Part shown: positions 23,179 through 31,275 of the stretch, piece by piece
Numbering within the stretch: the first letter of the stretch is position 1
Layout: each line of letters opens with the position of its first letter
NCBI RefSeq assembly: GCF_001541225.1
Contig: NZ_LMTS01000027.1
Span: 101,307 to 138,966, forward strand
Source: Variovorax sp. WDL1
GTDB lineage: Bacteria; Pseudomonadota; Gammaproteobacteria; Burkholderiales; Burkholderiaceae_C
DNA length: 37,660 nucleotides
Reading direction: 5' to 3'
Notes under the pieces: generated by a model
What the model was told of the DNA's origin: nothing
Seen by the model: the letters and a program-made list of their open reading frames with translations, nothing else
The model's database searches: none
Made by a program: the position numbers and the translations under genes

Positions 23179-23850
23179 TCACGCAAGCTGCTTGCAGTTC
23201 CCCTCCGCCGCCGCAGGCCTGCGCTCGAATCCGAGCCCTGCGAGATAGACGTTGAACAGATGCCGCCCTGCCGGCACGAGGTCGAAGGCGCCGGGCTCGA
23301 GCAGCCAGTCCTGGATCAGGCCGCTGATCACCGCATGCAGCCCGTAGGCCGCGGTCTTGGCCGGGATGGGCAGTTCGATGCCAGCGCGGCTCGCTGCATG
23401 CTGCAGCGCGTGGACGAAATCGGTCACGCAATCGTTGCGCGCGCTACGGTGACGCTGCAGCACCGGTGCCATCTCGTCCGTGTACTCGACCTTGAGCGTG
23501 GCCACCTCGAAGACGCGCCGCACCTGCGCGTCGGTCACCATCAGGTTCAGGGCCTGCACCATCACCTGCTCGATCGCCGCCAGCGGATCCTCATGGGCCG
23601 CGGTGGCTTCGCGCGTGGCGCATTCCAGCGGCAGCGTGACGCGCTCCATCATGGCGTTGAAGAGGTCCGGCTTGTCCTTGAAATGCCAGTAGATCGCGCC
23701 CCGGGTGGCGCCAGCCTCCTGCGCGATCTGCTGCAGCGTGGTACGCGAAACACCCTGTGACTGGAACAGCACTTCCGCCGCATCGAGCAGCCGATGCCGG
23801 GTGGCCAATGCCTCTTCCTTGGTACGTCGGACCACTTTGCCCCCTTGCAT
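23179..23850 (-). CDS. TetR-family repressor of the RND efflux operon (AcrR/TtgR-like)
   Basis: 223 residues. The HTH is LDAAEVLFQSQGVSRTTLQQIAQEAGATRGAIYWHFKDKPDLFNAMMERV at about 22-70, which is very close to AcrR/MexR-type TetR proteins (GVTRGAIYWHFK). The C-terminal AcrR-like ligand domain contains LEPGAFDLVPAGRHLFNVYLAGLG. It is divergent from the RND adaptor gene with an acrAB-like operator in between, so it represses that operon and itself until a drug or other hydrophobic ligand binds. The ATG at 23850 is used; a GTG at 23835 with a GGGGG site upstream is an alternative start. Confidence 0.92.
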   Translation of the reverse strand: MQGGKVVRRTKEEALATRHRLLDAAEVLFQSQGVSRTTLQQIAQEAGATRGAIYWHFKDKPDLFNAMMERVTLPLECATREATAAHEDPLAAIEQVMVQALNLMVTDAQVRRVFEVATLKVEYTDEMAPVLQRHRSARNDCVTDFVHALQHAASRAGIELPIPAKTAAYGLHAVISGLIQDWLLEPGAFDLVPAGRHLFNVYLAGLGFERRPAAAEGNCKQLA

Positions 23851-23883
23851 GAAACCTGTAAAACATCGAACCCGTGTCGGCTG

Positions 23884-23910
23884 CCACTATACATTCACGA
23901 ATGTATGTAA
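23884..23910. promoter_or_regulatory. AcrR-type operator between the tetR and RND efflux genes
   Basis: TACATTC-AC-GAATGTA at 23890-23905 is a perfect inverted repeat, extended to the right by TGTA. As far as I recall, the E. coli acrA-acrR operator contains nearly the same string, TACATTTATGAATGTATGTA. On the minus strand TATAGT (23891-23886) abuts it and may be the repressor gene's -10 box. Confidence 0.75.
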
Positions 23911-24004
23911 ACTCGGGCCCCACCTGATGGCCAAGCTCGCCGTGTTGCTATAGGCACTCGCCGCGACCACGCGCCGTTCCCCGTCCCTGCTTCAAAGGAT
24001 TCGC

Positions 24005-25297
24005 ATGCCCGTCTCGCATGTCTCGCGTCATTCGTTGTTGTCCATGCCGCGTCGCCCCGTCTTCGCTGCCGTCGCAGCCGCGGCGGTGCTGGCGCTCGCC
24101 GCTTGCGGCAAGAGCGAGGCACCGGCCGGAGGCGCACCTGGGGGCGGTGCCGGCGGCGGCGCACCGCCGCCGCCCGAAGTGGGCGTGGTGGTGGCGACGC
24201 CGACCGACGTGGGCCTGGTGACCGAGCTGCCGGGCCGCCTCGAAGCCTCGCGCGTGGCCGAGGTGCGCGCCCGCGCCGCCGGCATCCTGCAGCAGCGGCT
24301 GTTCCGCGAAGGCAGCGACGTGAAGGCCGGCCAGCCGCTGTTCCGCATCGATCCGGCCCCCTACCTGGCGACGCAGCAGAGTGCCCAGGCGGGCCTGGCA
24401 CGTGCCGAGGCCAATGCAGTGCAGGCCAAGGCCCTGGCCGAGCGCTACAAGCCGCTGGTGGAGGCCAACGCGGTCAGCAAGCAGGAGTACCTGAACGCCG
24501 TCGCCGCCGCCAAGACCGCCGAGGCGGACATTGCGGTCGCGCGTGCCGAGCTGCAGACGGCCAGGATCAACCTCGGCTACGCGAACGTCACCGCGCCCAT
24601 TGCGGGCCGCATCGGCCGCGCACTGGTAACCGAAGGGGCGCTGGTCGGCCAGGGCGACGCCACGCCGCTGGCGGTGGTCCAGCAGATCGACCCGGTCTAC
24701 GTGAACTTCACGCAGTCGGCCAACGAGGTGCTCAAGCTGCGCCGCGCCATGGAGGCCGGCCAGTTCAAGCGCGCGAGCGGCAGCGATGCGGCCAGCGTGC
24801 GCATCCTGCTGGAAGGCGGCAGCGAGTACGCGCTGCCCGGCAAGCTGCTGTTCTCCGACCTGACGGTGGACTCGTCCACCGGCCAGGTGACGCTGCGCGC
24901 CGAGGTGCCGAACCCGAAGGGCGAGCTGCTGCCCGGCCTCTACGTTCGCGTGAAGGTGGAGCAGGCCCAGGCGACGAATGCGATCACGGTGCCGCAGCAG
25001 GCGGTCACGCGCACCCAGCAGGGCGACACGCTGACCGTGGTCGACGCCGAGGGCAAGATGCACAAGCGCACGGTGAAGATCACCGCCGCACAGAACAACC
25101 AGTGGGTGGTGACCGAAGGCCTCAAGGCCGGCGAGCAGGTCATGGTCGACGGCTTCCAGAAGCTGATGATGATGCCGCCGGGCGCGGCAGTGAAGGCGGT
25201 GCCGTGGAAGGCGCCGGCGCCGGCGCCGGCGCCGGCCTCCGCCGCAGCACCGGCTGCCCCTGCGAATGCTGCCTCGGCTCCGGCCGCGAAGCCGTAA
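24005..25297 (+). CDS. RND efflux periplasmic adaptor (AcrA/MexA family lipoprotein)
   Basis: 430 residues. The lipobox LAAC puts the lipidated Cys at 34. Order of domains: beta-barrel/lipoyl half RLEASRVAEVRARAAGILQQRLFREGSDVKAGQPLFRIDP, an alpha-helical hairpin at about 120-200 (LARAEANAVQAKALAERYKPLVEANAVSKQEYLNAVAAAKTAEADIAVARAEL), the second lipoyl half INLGYANVTAPIAGRIGRALVTEGALVG, then the beta-barrel and membrane-proximal domains. It links the inner-membrane pump to the outer-membrane channel. The tail is Ala/Pro-rich and encoded partly by a GGCGCC repeat. The ATG at 24005 has AAAGGA upstream; the pump gene starts 13 bp after its stop. Confidence 0.94.
   Translation: MPVSHVSRHSLLSMPRRPVFAAVAAAAVLALAACGKSEAPAGGAPGGGAGGGAPPPPEVGVVVATPTDVGLVTELPGRLEASRVAEVRARAAGILQQRLFREGSDVKAGQPLFRIDPAPYLATQQSAQAGLARAEANAVQAKALAERYKPLVEANAVSKQEYLNAVAAAKTAEADIAVARAELQTARINLGYANVTAPIAGRIGRALVTEGALVGQGDATPLAVVQQIDPVYVNFTQSANEVLKLRRAMEAGQFKRASGSDAASVRILLEGGSEYALPGKLLFSDLTVDSSTGQVTLRAEVPNPKGELLPGLYVRVKVEQAQATNAITVPQQAVTRTQQGDTLTVVDAEGKMHKRTVKITAAQNNQWVVTEGLKAGEQVMVDGFQKLMMMPPGAAVKAVPWKAPAPAPAPASAAAPAAPANAASAPAAKP
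25211..25236 (+). repeat. Short tandem GCGCCG hexamer repeat in the adaptor gene
   Basis: About four copies of GCGCCG encode alternating Ala-Pro in the C-terminal tail of the AcrA-like adaptor. Being a multiple of three, a copy gain or loss would keep the frame and change only tail length. Confidence 0.8.
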
Positions 25298-25310
25298 GGA
25301 GCGCGCCCGC

Positions 25311-28300
25311 ATGGCAAAGTTCTTCATCGACCGGCCCATCTTCGCGTGGGTGATCGCGCTGTTCGTCATCGTGGTGGGCGCCGTGTCCATCACGCAGCTG
25401 CCGATCGCGCAGTACCCGCCGGTGGCACCGCCGGCCATCGTGGTCAACGTCGCCTATCCCGGCGCCTCGGCCCAGACGCTGGAAGACAGCGTGCTCTCGG
25501 TGATCGAGCGCGAGATGAACGGCTCACCGGGCCTCATCTACATGGAATCGGTGGCGCAGGCGGACGGCACCGGCACCATCACCATCACCTTCGAGACCGG
25601 GACCAACGCGGACCTGGCCCAGGTGGACGTGCAGAACCGCCTGTCGCGCGCCACGCCCCGGCTGCCGGCGGCGGTAACGCAGCAGGGCGTGCGCGTGGAC
25701 AAGTCGCGCAACAACTTCCTGCTGTTCACGATGCTGTCGTCCGACAACCCGGCGATCGACACGACGGCGCTGGGCGACTACGCCTCGCGCAACGTGGTGC
25801 CGGAGCTGCAGCGCGTGGCCGGCATCGGCCAGGCGCAACTGTTCGGCACCGAGCGCGCCATGCGCATCTGGATCGATCCTGCCAGGCTGCAGGGCTACAA
25901 CCTGTCGGCGGCGGACGTCAACGCAGCCGTGCGGGCGCAGAACGCACAGGTGTCTTCCGGCACCATCGGCGACCTGCCCAACGTGCCGGGGCAGGCGATC
26001 GCGGCGACCGTGGTGGTCAACGGCCAGCTCACCACCACCGAGCAGTTCGGCAACATCGTGCTGCGCGCGAACACCGACGGCTCCACCGTGCGGCTCAAGG
26101 ACGTGGCGCGCATCGAACTGGGCGGCCAGGGCTACGCCACCTCGGCGCGGCTGAATGGGCAACAGGCCGTCGGCATCGGCGTGCAGCTCGCTCCCAGCGG
26201 CAACGCCCTGGCTTCGGCCAAGGCGATCCGGGCCAAGATGGCCGAGCTCGAGCGCTTCTTCCCGCAGGGCGTGAAGTGGACCATTCCCTACGACAGCTCG
26301 CGCTTCGTCAACATCTCCATCACCGAGGTGGTGAAGACGCTGTTCGAGGCGGTGGCGCTGGTGTTCCTGGTGATGTATCTGTTCCTGCAGAACTGGCGCT
26401 ACACGCTCATCCCGACCATCGTCGTGCCGATCGCGCTGCTGGGCACCTTCGCCACCCTGCTGGCGCTGGGCTTCTCGATCAACGTGCTGACCATGTTCGG
26501 CATGGTGCTGGTGATCGGCATCGTGGTGGACGATGCAATCGTGGTGGTGGAGAACGTGGAGCGCATCATGAGCGAGGAAGGCCTCTCCCCGCTCGAGGCC
26601 ACGCGCAAGGCGATGCGGCAGATCTCAGGCGCCATCATCGGCGTGACGGTGGTGCTGATCTCGGTGTTCGTGCCGCTGGCCTTTTTCGCGGGCTCCACCG
26701 GCAACATCTACCGCCAGTTCTCGGCGGTGATGGTGGCTTCCATCGGCTTCTCGGCCTTCATGGCGCTGTCGCTCACGCCGGCGCTGTGCGCCACGCTGCT
26801 GAAGCCGGTGGAGGCCGGCCATCATCACGAGAAGCGCGGCTTCTTCGGTTGGTTCAACCGCGGCTTCAGCCGCACGGCAAAGGGCTACGAGAGCCTGGTG
26901 GCGCGCATTCTCAAGCGCGCGGCGCGCTACCTGGTGATCTATGCCGCGATCATCGGCGCGGTGGTGCTGGTGTACCGGCAGTTGCCGACCTCGTTCCTGC
27001 CCCAGGAGGACCAGGGTTACCTCATCGTCAACGTGCAGCTCCCGCCGGGCGCGACCCAGGAGCGCATGCTGTCGGTGATGCAGGACGTCGAGAAGTACAT
27101 CCTGAAGCAGCCGGAGGTGCAGAGCATGGTCGGCGTGCTCGGCTTCAGCTTCTCGGGGCAGGGCCAGAACGCGGGCCTTGCCTTCGTGACGCTCAAGGAC
27201 TGGGACCAGCGCCACGAGCCGGGCCAGTCGGCGGAAGCGGTGGCCGGCCGCGCCTTCGGCGCGCTGTCGAGCATCCGCGACGCCTTCATCTATCCCCTGT
27301 CGCCGCCGCCGATCCCGGAGCTGGGCAACGCCAGCGGCTTCAGCTTCCGCCTGCAGGACCGCGGCGGGGCCGGGCATGACGCGCTGACCAATGCGCGCAA
27401 CCAGCTCCTGGGCATGGCGAGCAAGAGCCCGCTGCTGACGCAGGTGCGTCCGGACGGACTGGAAGACGCGCCGCAGTTGCAGATCGACATCGATCGCGAC
27501 AAGGCGAATGCGCTGGGCGTGGACTTCGCCGCCATCAACAGCACGCTGTCGACCGCGCTGGGCTCGAGCTACATCAACGACTTCCCGAACCAGGGCCGCC
27601 TGCAGCGCGTGGTGGTGCAGGCCGACGCGCCGGCACGCATGCAGCCGGACGACCTGCTCAGGCTCAACGCGAGCAACACCAAGGGCGAGCCCGTGCCGCT
27701 CTCGGCCTTCGCGAGCACGCGCTGGATCACCGGTGCGCAGCAGACGGTGCGCTACAACGGCTATCCGGCCGTGCGCATCTCGGGCGCGGCCGCGCCGGGC
27801 TACAGCTCGGGCGCCGCAATGGCAGAGATGGAAAAGCTCGCCGCGCAGCTGCCCCCGGGCTTCGGCTACGAGTGGACCGGCCAGTCGCGCGAGGAGAAGC
27901 TCGCTGGCGCGCAGGCGATCCTCCTGTACGCCTTCTCCATCCTGGCGGTGTTCCTGTGCCTGGCCGCGCTGTACGAGAGCTGGACCATCCCGCTGGCGGT
28001 GATCCTGGTCGTGCCGCTGGGCGTGCTGGGCGTGCTGCTCGCGACGCTGCTGCGCGCCTATTCGAACGACGTGTACTTCCAGGTCGGCCTGATCACCATC
28101 ATCGGCCTGTCGGCGAAGAACGCGATCCTGATCATCGAGTTCGCCAAGGACCTGCAGGCGCAGGGCAAGGGCGTGGTCGAGTCGGCGCTGGCGGCCGCCC
28201 ACCTGCGGTTCCGCCCGATCATCATGACCTCGCTGGCCTTCGGCCTCGGCGTGCTGCCGCTGGTGCTGGCCTCGGGCGCAGGCTCGGCAAGCCAGCGCGC

Positions 28301-29933
28301 GATCGGCACCGGTGTGATCGGCGGCATGGTGACGGGCACGGCGCTCGCCGTCATCTTCGTGCCGGTGTTCTTCGTGGTGGTGCGCAGCCTCTTCAAGGGC
28401 AGCGAGCGCCAGCGCGAGGTCGACAGGCGCACGCCCAGGCCGCAGGCATTGAAGAAAGCCCCGCCCATGATTAAGAAGAACTTCGCTTCCACCGCCCTCG
28501 CCGGCGCAGCCGCCATGCTCCTGGCCGGATGCTCGCTGATTCCGACCTACGAGCGCCCCGTGGCGCCGGTGCCGGCCAGCTATCCGGGCGCGCAGCCCGC
28601 CGCGGCCAGCGCGTCGCCGGTCTCGACGCTGGCCTGGCAGGACTACTTCACCGATCCTCGGCTGGCCAGGCTGATCGAGACGGCGCTCGCCAACAACCGC
28701 GACCTGCGCGTGGCTGTCGCCAACATCGAGCAGGCCCGCGCCCAGTTCCAGATCCAGCGCGCGGCGCAGTTCCCCGCGCTCGACCTGGCGGCCAGCGGCT
28801 CGCGCTCCAGCCCGAACCCGCTGCAGGCGGCGGGCCTGGGCGGCAGCGTGTCGTCCACCTATTCGGTCAACCTCGGCATCACGGCCTGGGAGCTCGACTT
28901 CTTCGGCCGCGTCGCCAGCCTCAAGGAACAGGCGCTGGCGCAGTTCCTCGCCACCGAGGAGTCGCGCAAGGCCACGCAGATCAGCCTCATCAGCGCAGTG
29001 GCCAGCGGCTGGCTCACGTTGATCGCGGACGACGAACTCCTGGCGCTCACGCGCCAGACGCTGGCCACCCGTGAGGAGTCGCAGAAGCTCACGCGGCTGC
29101 GCTTCGACAGCGGCGTGGTCTCGGAGATCGACCTGCGCCTGGCGGATTCGCTGGCGGAGAGCGCGCGCGCCTCCTACGCGGAGCAGCAACGCCTGCGCAT
29201 GCAGGACGAGAACGCGCTGGCCCTGCTGCTCGGCGCGCCGGTGCCGCCGGAGGCCACCGAAGGCGGCGCGCGCGGCCTGGGCTCGGTCGCGCCGATGGCG
29301 GAGCTGCCCGCAGGCCTGCCTTCCGACCTGCTGGGCGAGCGGCCCGACATCCGGGCCGCCGAGCAGCAGCTGATCGCGGCCAATGCCAACATCGGCGCAG
29401 CGCGCGCGGCCTTCTTCCCGCGCGTGGCGCTGACCACCTCGATCGGCACCGCCAGCAGCGAGTTCTCGAACCTGTTCGAGCGCGGCACCAAGGCCTGGGC
29501 CTTCTCGCCCCAGCTGACGCTGCCCATCTTCGATGCCGGCCGCAACCAGGCCGGGCTGGACTCGGCCAGGGCCGGCCGCGACATTGCGGTGGCGCAGTAC
29601 GAGAAGTCGATCCAGACCGCCTTCCGCGAGGTCGCCGACGCGCTCGCCGGCCGCGCCACCCTGGGCGAGCAGCTGCGTGCCCTGCGCGCGCAGACGGAGG
29701 CCGAATCGGTGCGCTTCAGGCTCTCGGACCTGCGCTACCGCAACGGAATCGCCAGCGCGCTGGACCTGCTCGACTCCCAGCGCTCGCTCTACAGCGCGCA
29801 GCAGGCCGCGGTGCAGGTCCAGCTCGCGCAGCTGCAGAACCAGGTGGTGCTGTACAAGACGCTGGGCGGCGGATGGGCCACGCGCTCAGGCCCGGAGCGG
29901 CAGTCGCAGGCGACTTCGGGCGCCTCTCTATAA
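25311..29933 (+). CDS. RND multidrug efflux pump (AcrB/MexB type), in one frame with an outer-membrane factor
   Basis: The frame is open for 1,540 codons from the ATG at 25311 (AAGGAG ten bases upstream). Residues 1-1052 are a full HAE1-type pump: FFIDRPIFAWVIALFVIV, the porter-domain segments, Asp407/Asp408 in IVVDDAIVVVENVER, Lys936 in LSAKNAILIIEFAK and the closing GTGVIGGMVTGTALAVIFVPVFFVVVRSLFKG helix. It is a proton-driven trimeric exporter of hydrophobic compounds. AcrB and MexB end around 1,045 residues; here the frame instead runs on, with no stop, into the OprM-like protein starting at Met1053. A reading frame shifted by -1 in the last 20 codons ends naturally at a TAA at 28472-28474, so a one-base deletion is the simplest explanation. 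A true fusion cannot be excluded. Confidence 0.85.
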   Translation: MAKFFIDRPIFAWVIALFVIVVGAVSITQLPIAQYPPVAPPAIVVNVAYPGASAQTLEDSVLSVIEREMNGSPGLIYMESVAQADGTGTITITFETGTNADLAQVDVQNRLSRATPRLPAAVTQQGVRVDKSRNNFLLFTMLSSDNPAIDTTALGDYASRNVVPELQRVAGIGQAQLFGTERAMRIWIDPARLQGYNLSAADVNAAVRAQNAQVSSGTIGDLPNVPGQAIAATVVVNGQLTTTEQFGNIVLRANTDGSTVRLKDVARIELGGQGYATSARLNGQQAVGIGVQLAPSGNALASAKAIRAKMAELERFFPQGVKWTIPYDSSRFVNISITEVVKTLFEAVALVFLVMYLFLQNWRYTLIPTIVVPIALLGTFATLLALGFSINVLTMFGMVLVIGIVVDDAIVVVENVERIMSEEGLSPLEATRKAMRQISGAIIGVTVVLISVFVPLAFFAGSTGNIYRQFSAVMVASIGFSAFMALSLTPALCATLLKPVEAGHHHEKRGFFGWFNRGFSRTAKGYESLVARILKRAARYLVIYAAIIGAVVLVYRQLPTSFLPQEDQGYLIVNVQLPPGATQERMLSVMQDVEKYILKQPEVQSMVGVLGFSFSGQGQNAGLAFVTLKDWDQRHEPGQSAEAVAGRAFGALSSIRDAFIYPLSPPPIPELGNASGFSFRLQDRGGAGHDALTNARNQLLGMASKSPLLTQVRPDGLEDAPQLQIDIDRDKANALGVDFAAINSTLSTALGSSYINDFPNQGRLQRVVVQADAPARMQPDDLLRLNASNTKGEPVPLSAFASTRWITGAQQTVRYNGYPAVRISGAAAPGYSSGAAMAEMEKLAAQLPPGFGYEWTGQSREEKLAGAQAILLYAFSILAVFLCLAALYESWTIPLAVILVVPLGVLGVLLATLLRAYSNDVYFQVGLITIIGLSAKNAILIIEFAKDLQAQGKGVVESALAAAHLRFRPIIMTSLAFGLGVLPLVLASGAGSASQRAIGTGVIGGMVTGTALAVIFVPVFFVVVRSLFKGSERQREVDRRTPRPQALKKAPPMIKKNFASTALAGAAAMLLAGCSLIPTYERPVAPVPASYPGAQPAAASASPVSTLAWQDYFTDPRLARLIETALANNRDLRVAVANIEQARAQFQIQRAAQFPALDLAASGSRSSPNPLQAAGLGGSVSSTYSVNLGITAWELDFFGRVASLKEQALAQFLATEESRKATQISLISAVASGWLTLIADDELLALTRQTLATREESQKLTRLRFDSGVVSEIDLRLADSLAESARASYAEQQRLRMQDENALALLLGAPVPPEATEGGARGLGSVAPMAELPAGLPSDLLGERPDIRAAEQQLIAANANIGAARAAFFPRVALTTSIGTASSEFSNLFERGTKAWAFSPQLTLPIFDAGRNQAGLDSARAGRDIAVAQYEKSIQTAFREVADALAGRATLGEQLRALRAQTEAESVRFRLSDLRYRNGIASALDLLDSQRSLYSAQQAAVQVQLAQLQNQVVLYKTLGGGWATRSGPERQSQATSGASL
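28467..29933 (+). CDS. Outer-membrane efflux factor (OprM/NodT family lipoprotein), in-frame second half of the pump ORF
   Basis: 488 residues if translation restarts at the ATG at 28467. A lipoprotein signal (MIKKNFASTALAGAAAMLLAGC, Cys22) and the OMF start SLIPTYERPVAPVPASYP are intact. Two OEP repeats follow, with WQDYFTDPRLARLIETALANNRDLRVAVANIEQARAQFQIQRAAQFPALDL, WELDFFGRVASLKEQALAQFLATEE, LPSDLLGERPDIRAAEQQLIAANANIGAARAAFFPRVALTTS and LPIFDAGRNQAGLD. Trimeric OMFs form the outer-membrane channel and alpha-barrel that complete the tripartite pump. The intact signal peptide argues that it is normally a separate product; only a weak Shine-Dalgarno-like GAAGAAAG precedes the ATG, so it would depend on coupling to the pump gene. 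Confidence 0.88.
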   Translation: MIKKNFASTALAGAAAMLLAGCSLIPTYERPVAPVPASYPGAQPAAASASPVSTLAWQDYFTDPRLARLIETALANNRDLRVAVANIEQARAQFQIQRAAQFPALDLAASGSRSSPNPLQAAGLGGSVSSTYSVNLGITAWELDFFGRVASLKEQALAQFLATEESRKATQISLISAVASGWLTLIADDELLALTRQTLATREESQKLTRLRFDSGVVSEIDLRLADSLAESARASYAEQQRLRMQDENALALLLGAPVPPEATEGGARGLGSVAPMAELPAGLPSDLLGERPDIRAAEQQLIAANANIGAARAAFFPRVALTTSIGTASSEFSNLFERGTKAWAFSPQLTLPIFDAGRNQAGLDSARAGRDIAVAQYEKSIQTAFREVADALAGRATLGEQLRALRAQTEAESVRFRLSDLRYRNGIASALDLLDSQRSLYSAQQAAVQVQLAQLQNQVVLYKTLGGGWATRSGPERQSQATSGASL

Positions 29934-29950
29934 TCCGCGGTTGATTACAA
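29929..29950 (+). promoter_or_regulatory. Putative promoter (-10 TATAAT) and TTGATTACAA motif before the cytochrome c gene
   Basis: A perfect TATAAT at 29929-29934 overlaps the TAA stop of the efflux gene, without a recognisable -35. TTGATTACAA follows at 29941-29950; it contains a TTGAT half site like that of FNR/CRP-type sites, which would make sense for a respiratory cytochrome, but the second arm is missing. Confidence 0.45.
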
Positions 29951-29983
29951 AAAGCCCGACGAGCCCCCCACACTGAGGACCCA

Positions 29984-30610
29984 ATGAGCGACGACGCGCA
30001 CTACCAGGCCACAGAAGACGCCCACACGGGCCCGATCAAGAACCCCAAGCAACTGCTGCTGGCAGTCTTCTTCTCCTTCATCGCGCCGATCCTGATCATT
30101 GTCGGCCTTGTCTCGTACGTGACCTCCGCCAACCAGCCCTCGGGCGAGGTGCAGGGCTCGGGCATGTCCCTCTACGGCGTCACTGCGGAAGAGCGCGACC
30201 GCGAGCTCGCCGACCGCCTCAAGAAGGTCGGCTCGATCGAGATCCGCGACGCCAACCGGCAGCTGGCCGCCGGCGAGGCGGTGTTCAAGGCCCAATGCGT
30301 GGCCTGCCACGGCGCCCCGGGCATCCCGGGCGCCCCGCACCTCGACGACGCCGCGGCCTGGGGCCCTCGCATCGGCCAGGGCTACGCCACGCTGCTGGAA
30401 CACGCGCTCAAGGGCAAGGGCGCGATGCCGCCCCAGGGCGGCGGCGACTTCGAGGACGTCGAGATCGGCCGTGCGGTGGTCTACCTGGCCAATTCCGGCG
30501 GCGCCAAGTTCCCGGTGCCCGACCGTCCGGCGGCAGCGGGCGCACCGGAGGCCGCGGCCTCCGATGCGGCAGCGGCAGCGGCGCCGGCCTCGGCACCTGC
30601 CAAACAATAA
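29984..30610 (+). CDS. Membrane-anchored c-type cytochrome (cytochrome c5 family)
   Basis: 208 residues. One membrane helix (LLLAVFFSFIAPILIIVGLVSYV, about 24-46) anchors a periplasmic domain. The haem site is CVACH (Cys105, Cys108, His109), and Met148 in GKGAMPPQGGG is the probable sixth ligand; the spacing and AAGEAVFKAQCVACHGAPGIPGAPHLDD fit the c5/c555 class. A C-terminal Ala/Pro/Ser-rich tail follows. It probably passes electrons between the bc1 complex and terminal oxidases or other reductases. The ATG at 29984 has TGAGGA upstream. It is followed by a hairpin and a strong terminator, so it is a single-gene transcript. Confidence 0.9.
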   Translation: MSDDAHYQATEDAHTGPIKNPKQLLLAVFFSFIAPILIIVGLVSYVTSANQPSGEVQGSGMSLYGVTAEERDRELADRLKKVGSIEIRDANRQLAAGEAVFKAQCVACHGAPGIPGAPHLDDAAAWGPRIGQGYATLLEHALKGKGAMPPQGGGDFEDVEIGRAVVYLANSGGAKFPVPDRPAAAGAPEAAASDAAAAAAPASAPAKQ

Positions 30611-30612
30611 GC

Positions 30613-30662
30613 AGGTCTTCGGACCTCACGACAAGAGCCCGCATGCGGGCTCTTTTTTTTTG
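30613..30662 (+). terminator. UUCG-capped hairpin followed by a Rho-independent terminator
   Basis: AGGTC-TTCG-GACCT (30613-30626) is a stable UUCG tetraloop hairpin directly after the cytochrome stop. GAGCCCGCATGCGGGCTC (30635-30652) is an 18-nt perfect palindrome followed by nine to ten Ts, a strong intrinsic terminator for the rightward transcript. Confidence 0.9.
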
Positions 30663-30685
30663 AAGACGTGCTGCGCTCGGCTTCT

Positions 30686-31225
30686 TCAGTGCGCTGCCTG
30701 GCCCGGCGCGGCCGCCGCCGGGCTCATGACATGCCCATAGCGCCCCGGCAGGTCTTCGGCAAGCACGTTCTGCGGCACCCAGCGCCCCTGCTCTATCGCC
30801 TCGGCGGCCAACCCCATGTCCTGCGTATGCACGAGGCCCAGCCCGGACGGCGCGGCCAGGTAGAGCCGGCCCTGCTCGTCGAGCAGGCAGGCCGTGGGCT
30901 CGACCCGGTCGCCGGCATGCGATCGCACGCTGAAGTCCTCGCCGATCCGCCACACCCAGGGTGCAGCCTCGAGCTCCACGTAGACGCGCTGCGGCCCGTT
31001 CTGGAAGAACCACTGGCCGCGTTCGTCGTGCTCGTAGTTGCGCTGGATGAAGTCGATCAGCTTCTCGTGCTTCAGCAGCGAGCCCTTGGCCATGGGGAAG
31101 GGTCCCGTGGCCTGCGTTCGGTCATCCCGCATGTACCAGTTGCCGCGCGCGTCGAGGCCGAGCCAGCCGTAGCAATGCGGGACGTTGGGCCACTTGGCGA
31201 GCGCCTGTTTGACGATGTCGTCCAT
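30686..31225 (-). CDS. Conserved hypothetical protein (betaproteobacterial DUF)
   Basis: 179 residues with no signal peptide or membrane helix. It starts MDDIVKQALAKWPNVPHCYGWLGLDARGNWYMRDD and is rich in Trp and Gly, with GQWFFQNGPQRVYVELEAAPWVWRI and CLLDEQGRLYLAAP segments that suggest a beta-rich fold. I have seen such proteins as a domain of unknown function in Burkholderiales but cannot name a function. It is read leftwards from the ATG at 31225; its stop faces the cytochrome terminator, and the YheT-like hydrolase gene lies 50 bp upstream in the same orientation. Confidence 0.78.
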   Translation of the reverse strand: MDDIVKQALAKWPNVPHCYGWLGLDARGNWYMRDDRTQATGPFPMAKGSLLKHEKLIDFIQRNYEHDERGQWFFQNGPQRVYVELEAAPWVWRIGEDFSVRSHAGDRVEPTACLLDEQGRLYLAAPSGLGLVHTQDMGLAAEAIEQGRWVPQNVLAEDLPGRYGHVMSPAAAAPGQAAH

Positions 31226-31275
31226 GCGGGGATTCTGGCGCGGATGGTGCCGCCGCGCCATCGGACGAAGCCGCG

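Noticed and set aside
25211..25236. GCGCCG repeat as a phase-variation tract
   Set aside because: The unit is six bases, so copy changes keep the frame; it only alters the Ala-Pro tail length of the adaptor.
25266..25310. Earlier in-frame ATG for the RND pump at 25266
   Set aside because: It lies inside the adaptor gene and lacks a ribosome-binding site, while 25311 has AAGGAG and the canonical MAKFFIDRP start.
26625..29189. 854-aa open frame on the minus strand opposite the efflux pump genes
   Set aside because: Antisense shadow of strongly coding, high-GC genes; low-complexity Arg/Ala/His composition and no recognisable domain.
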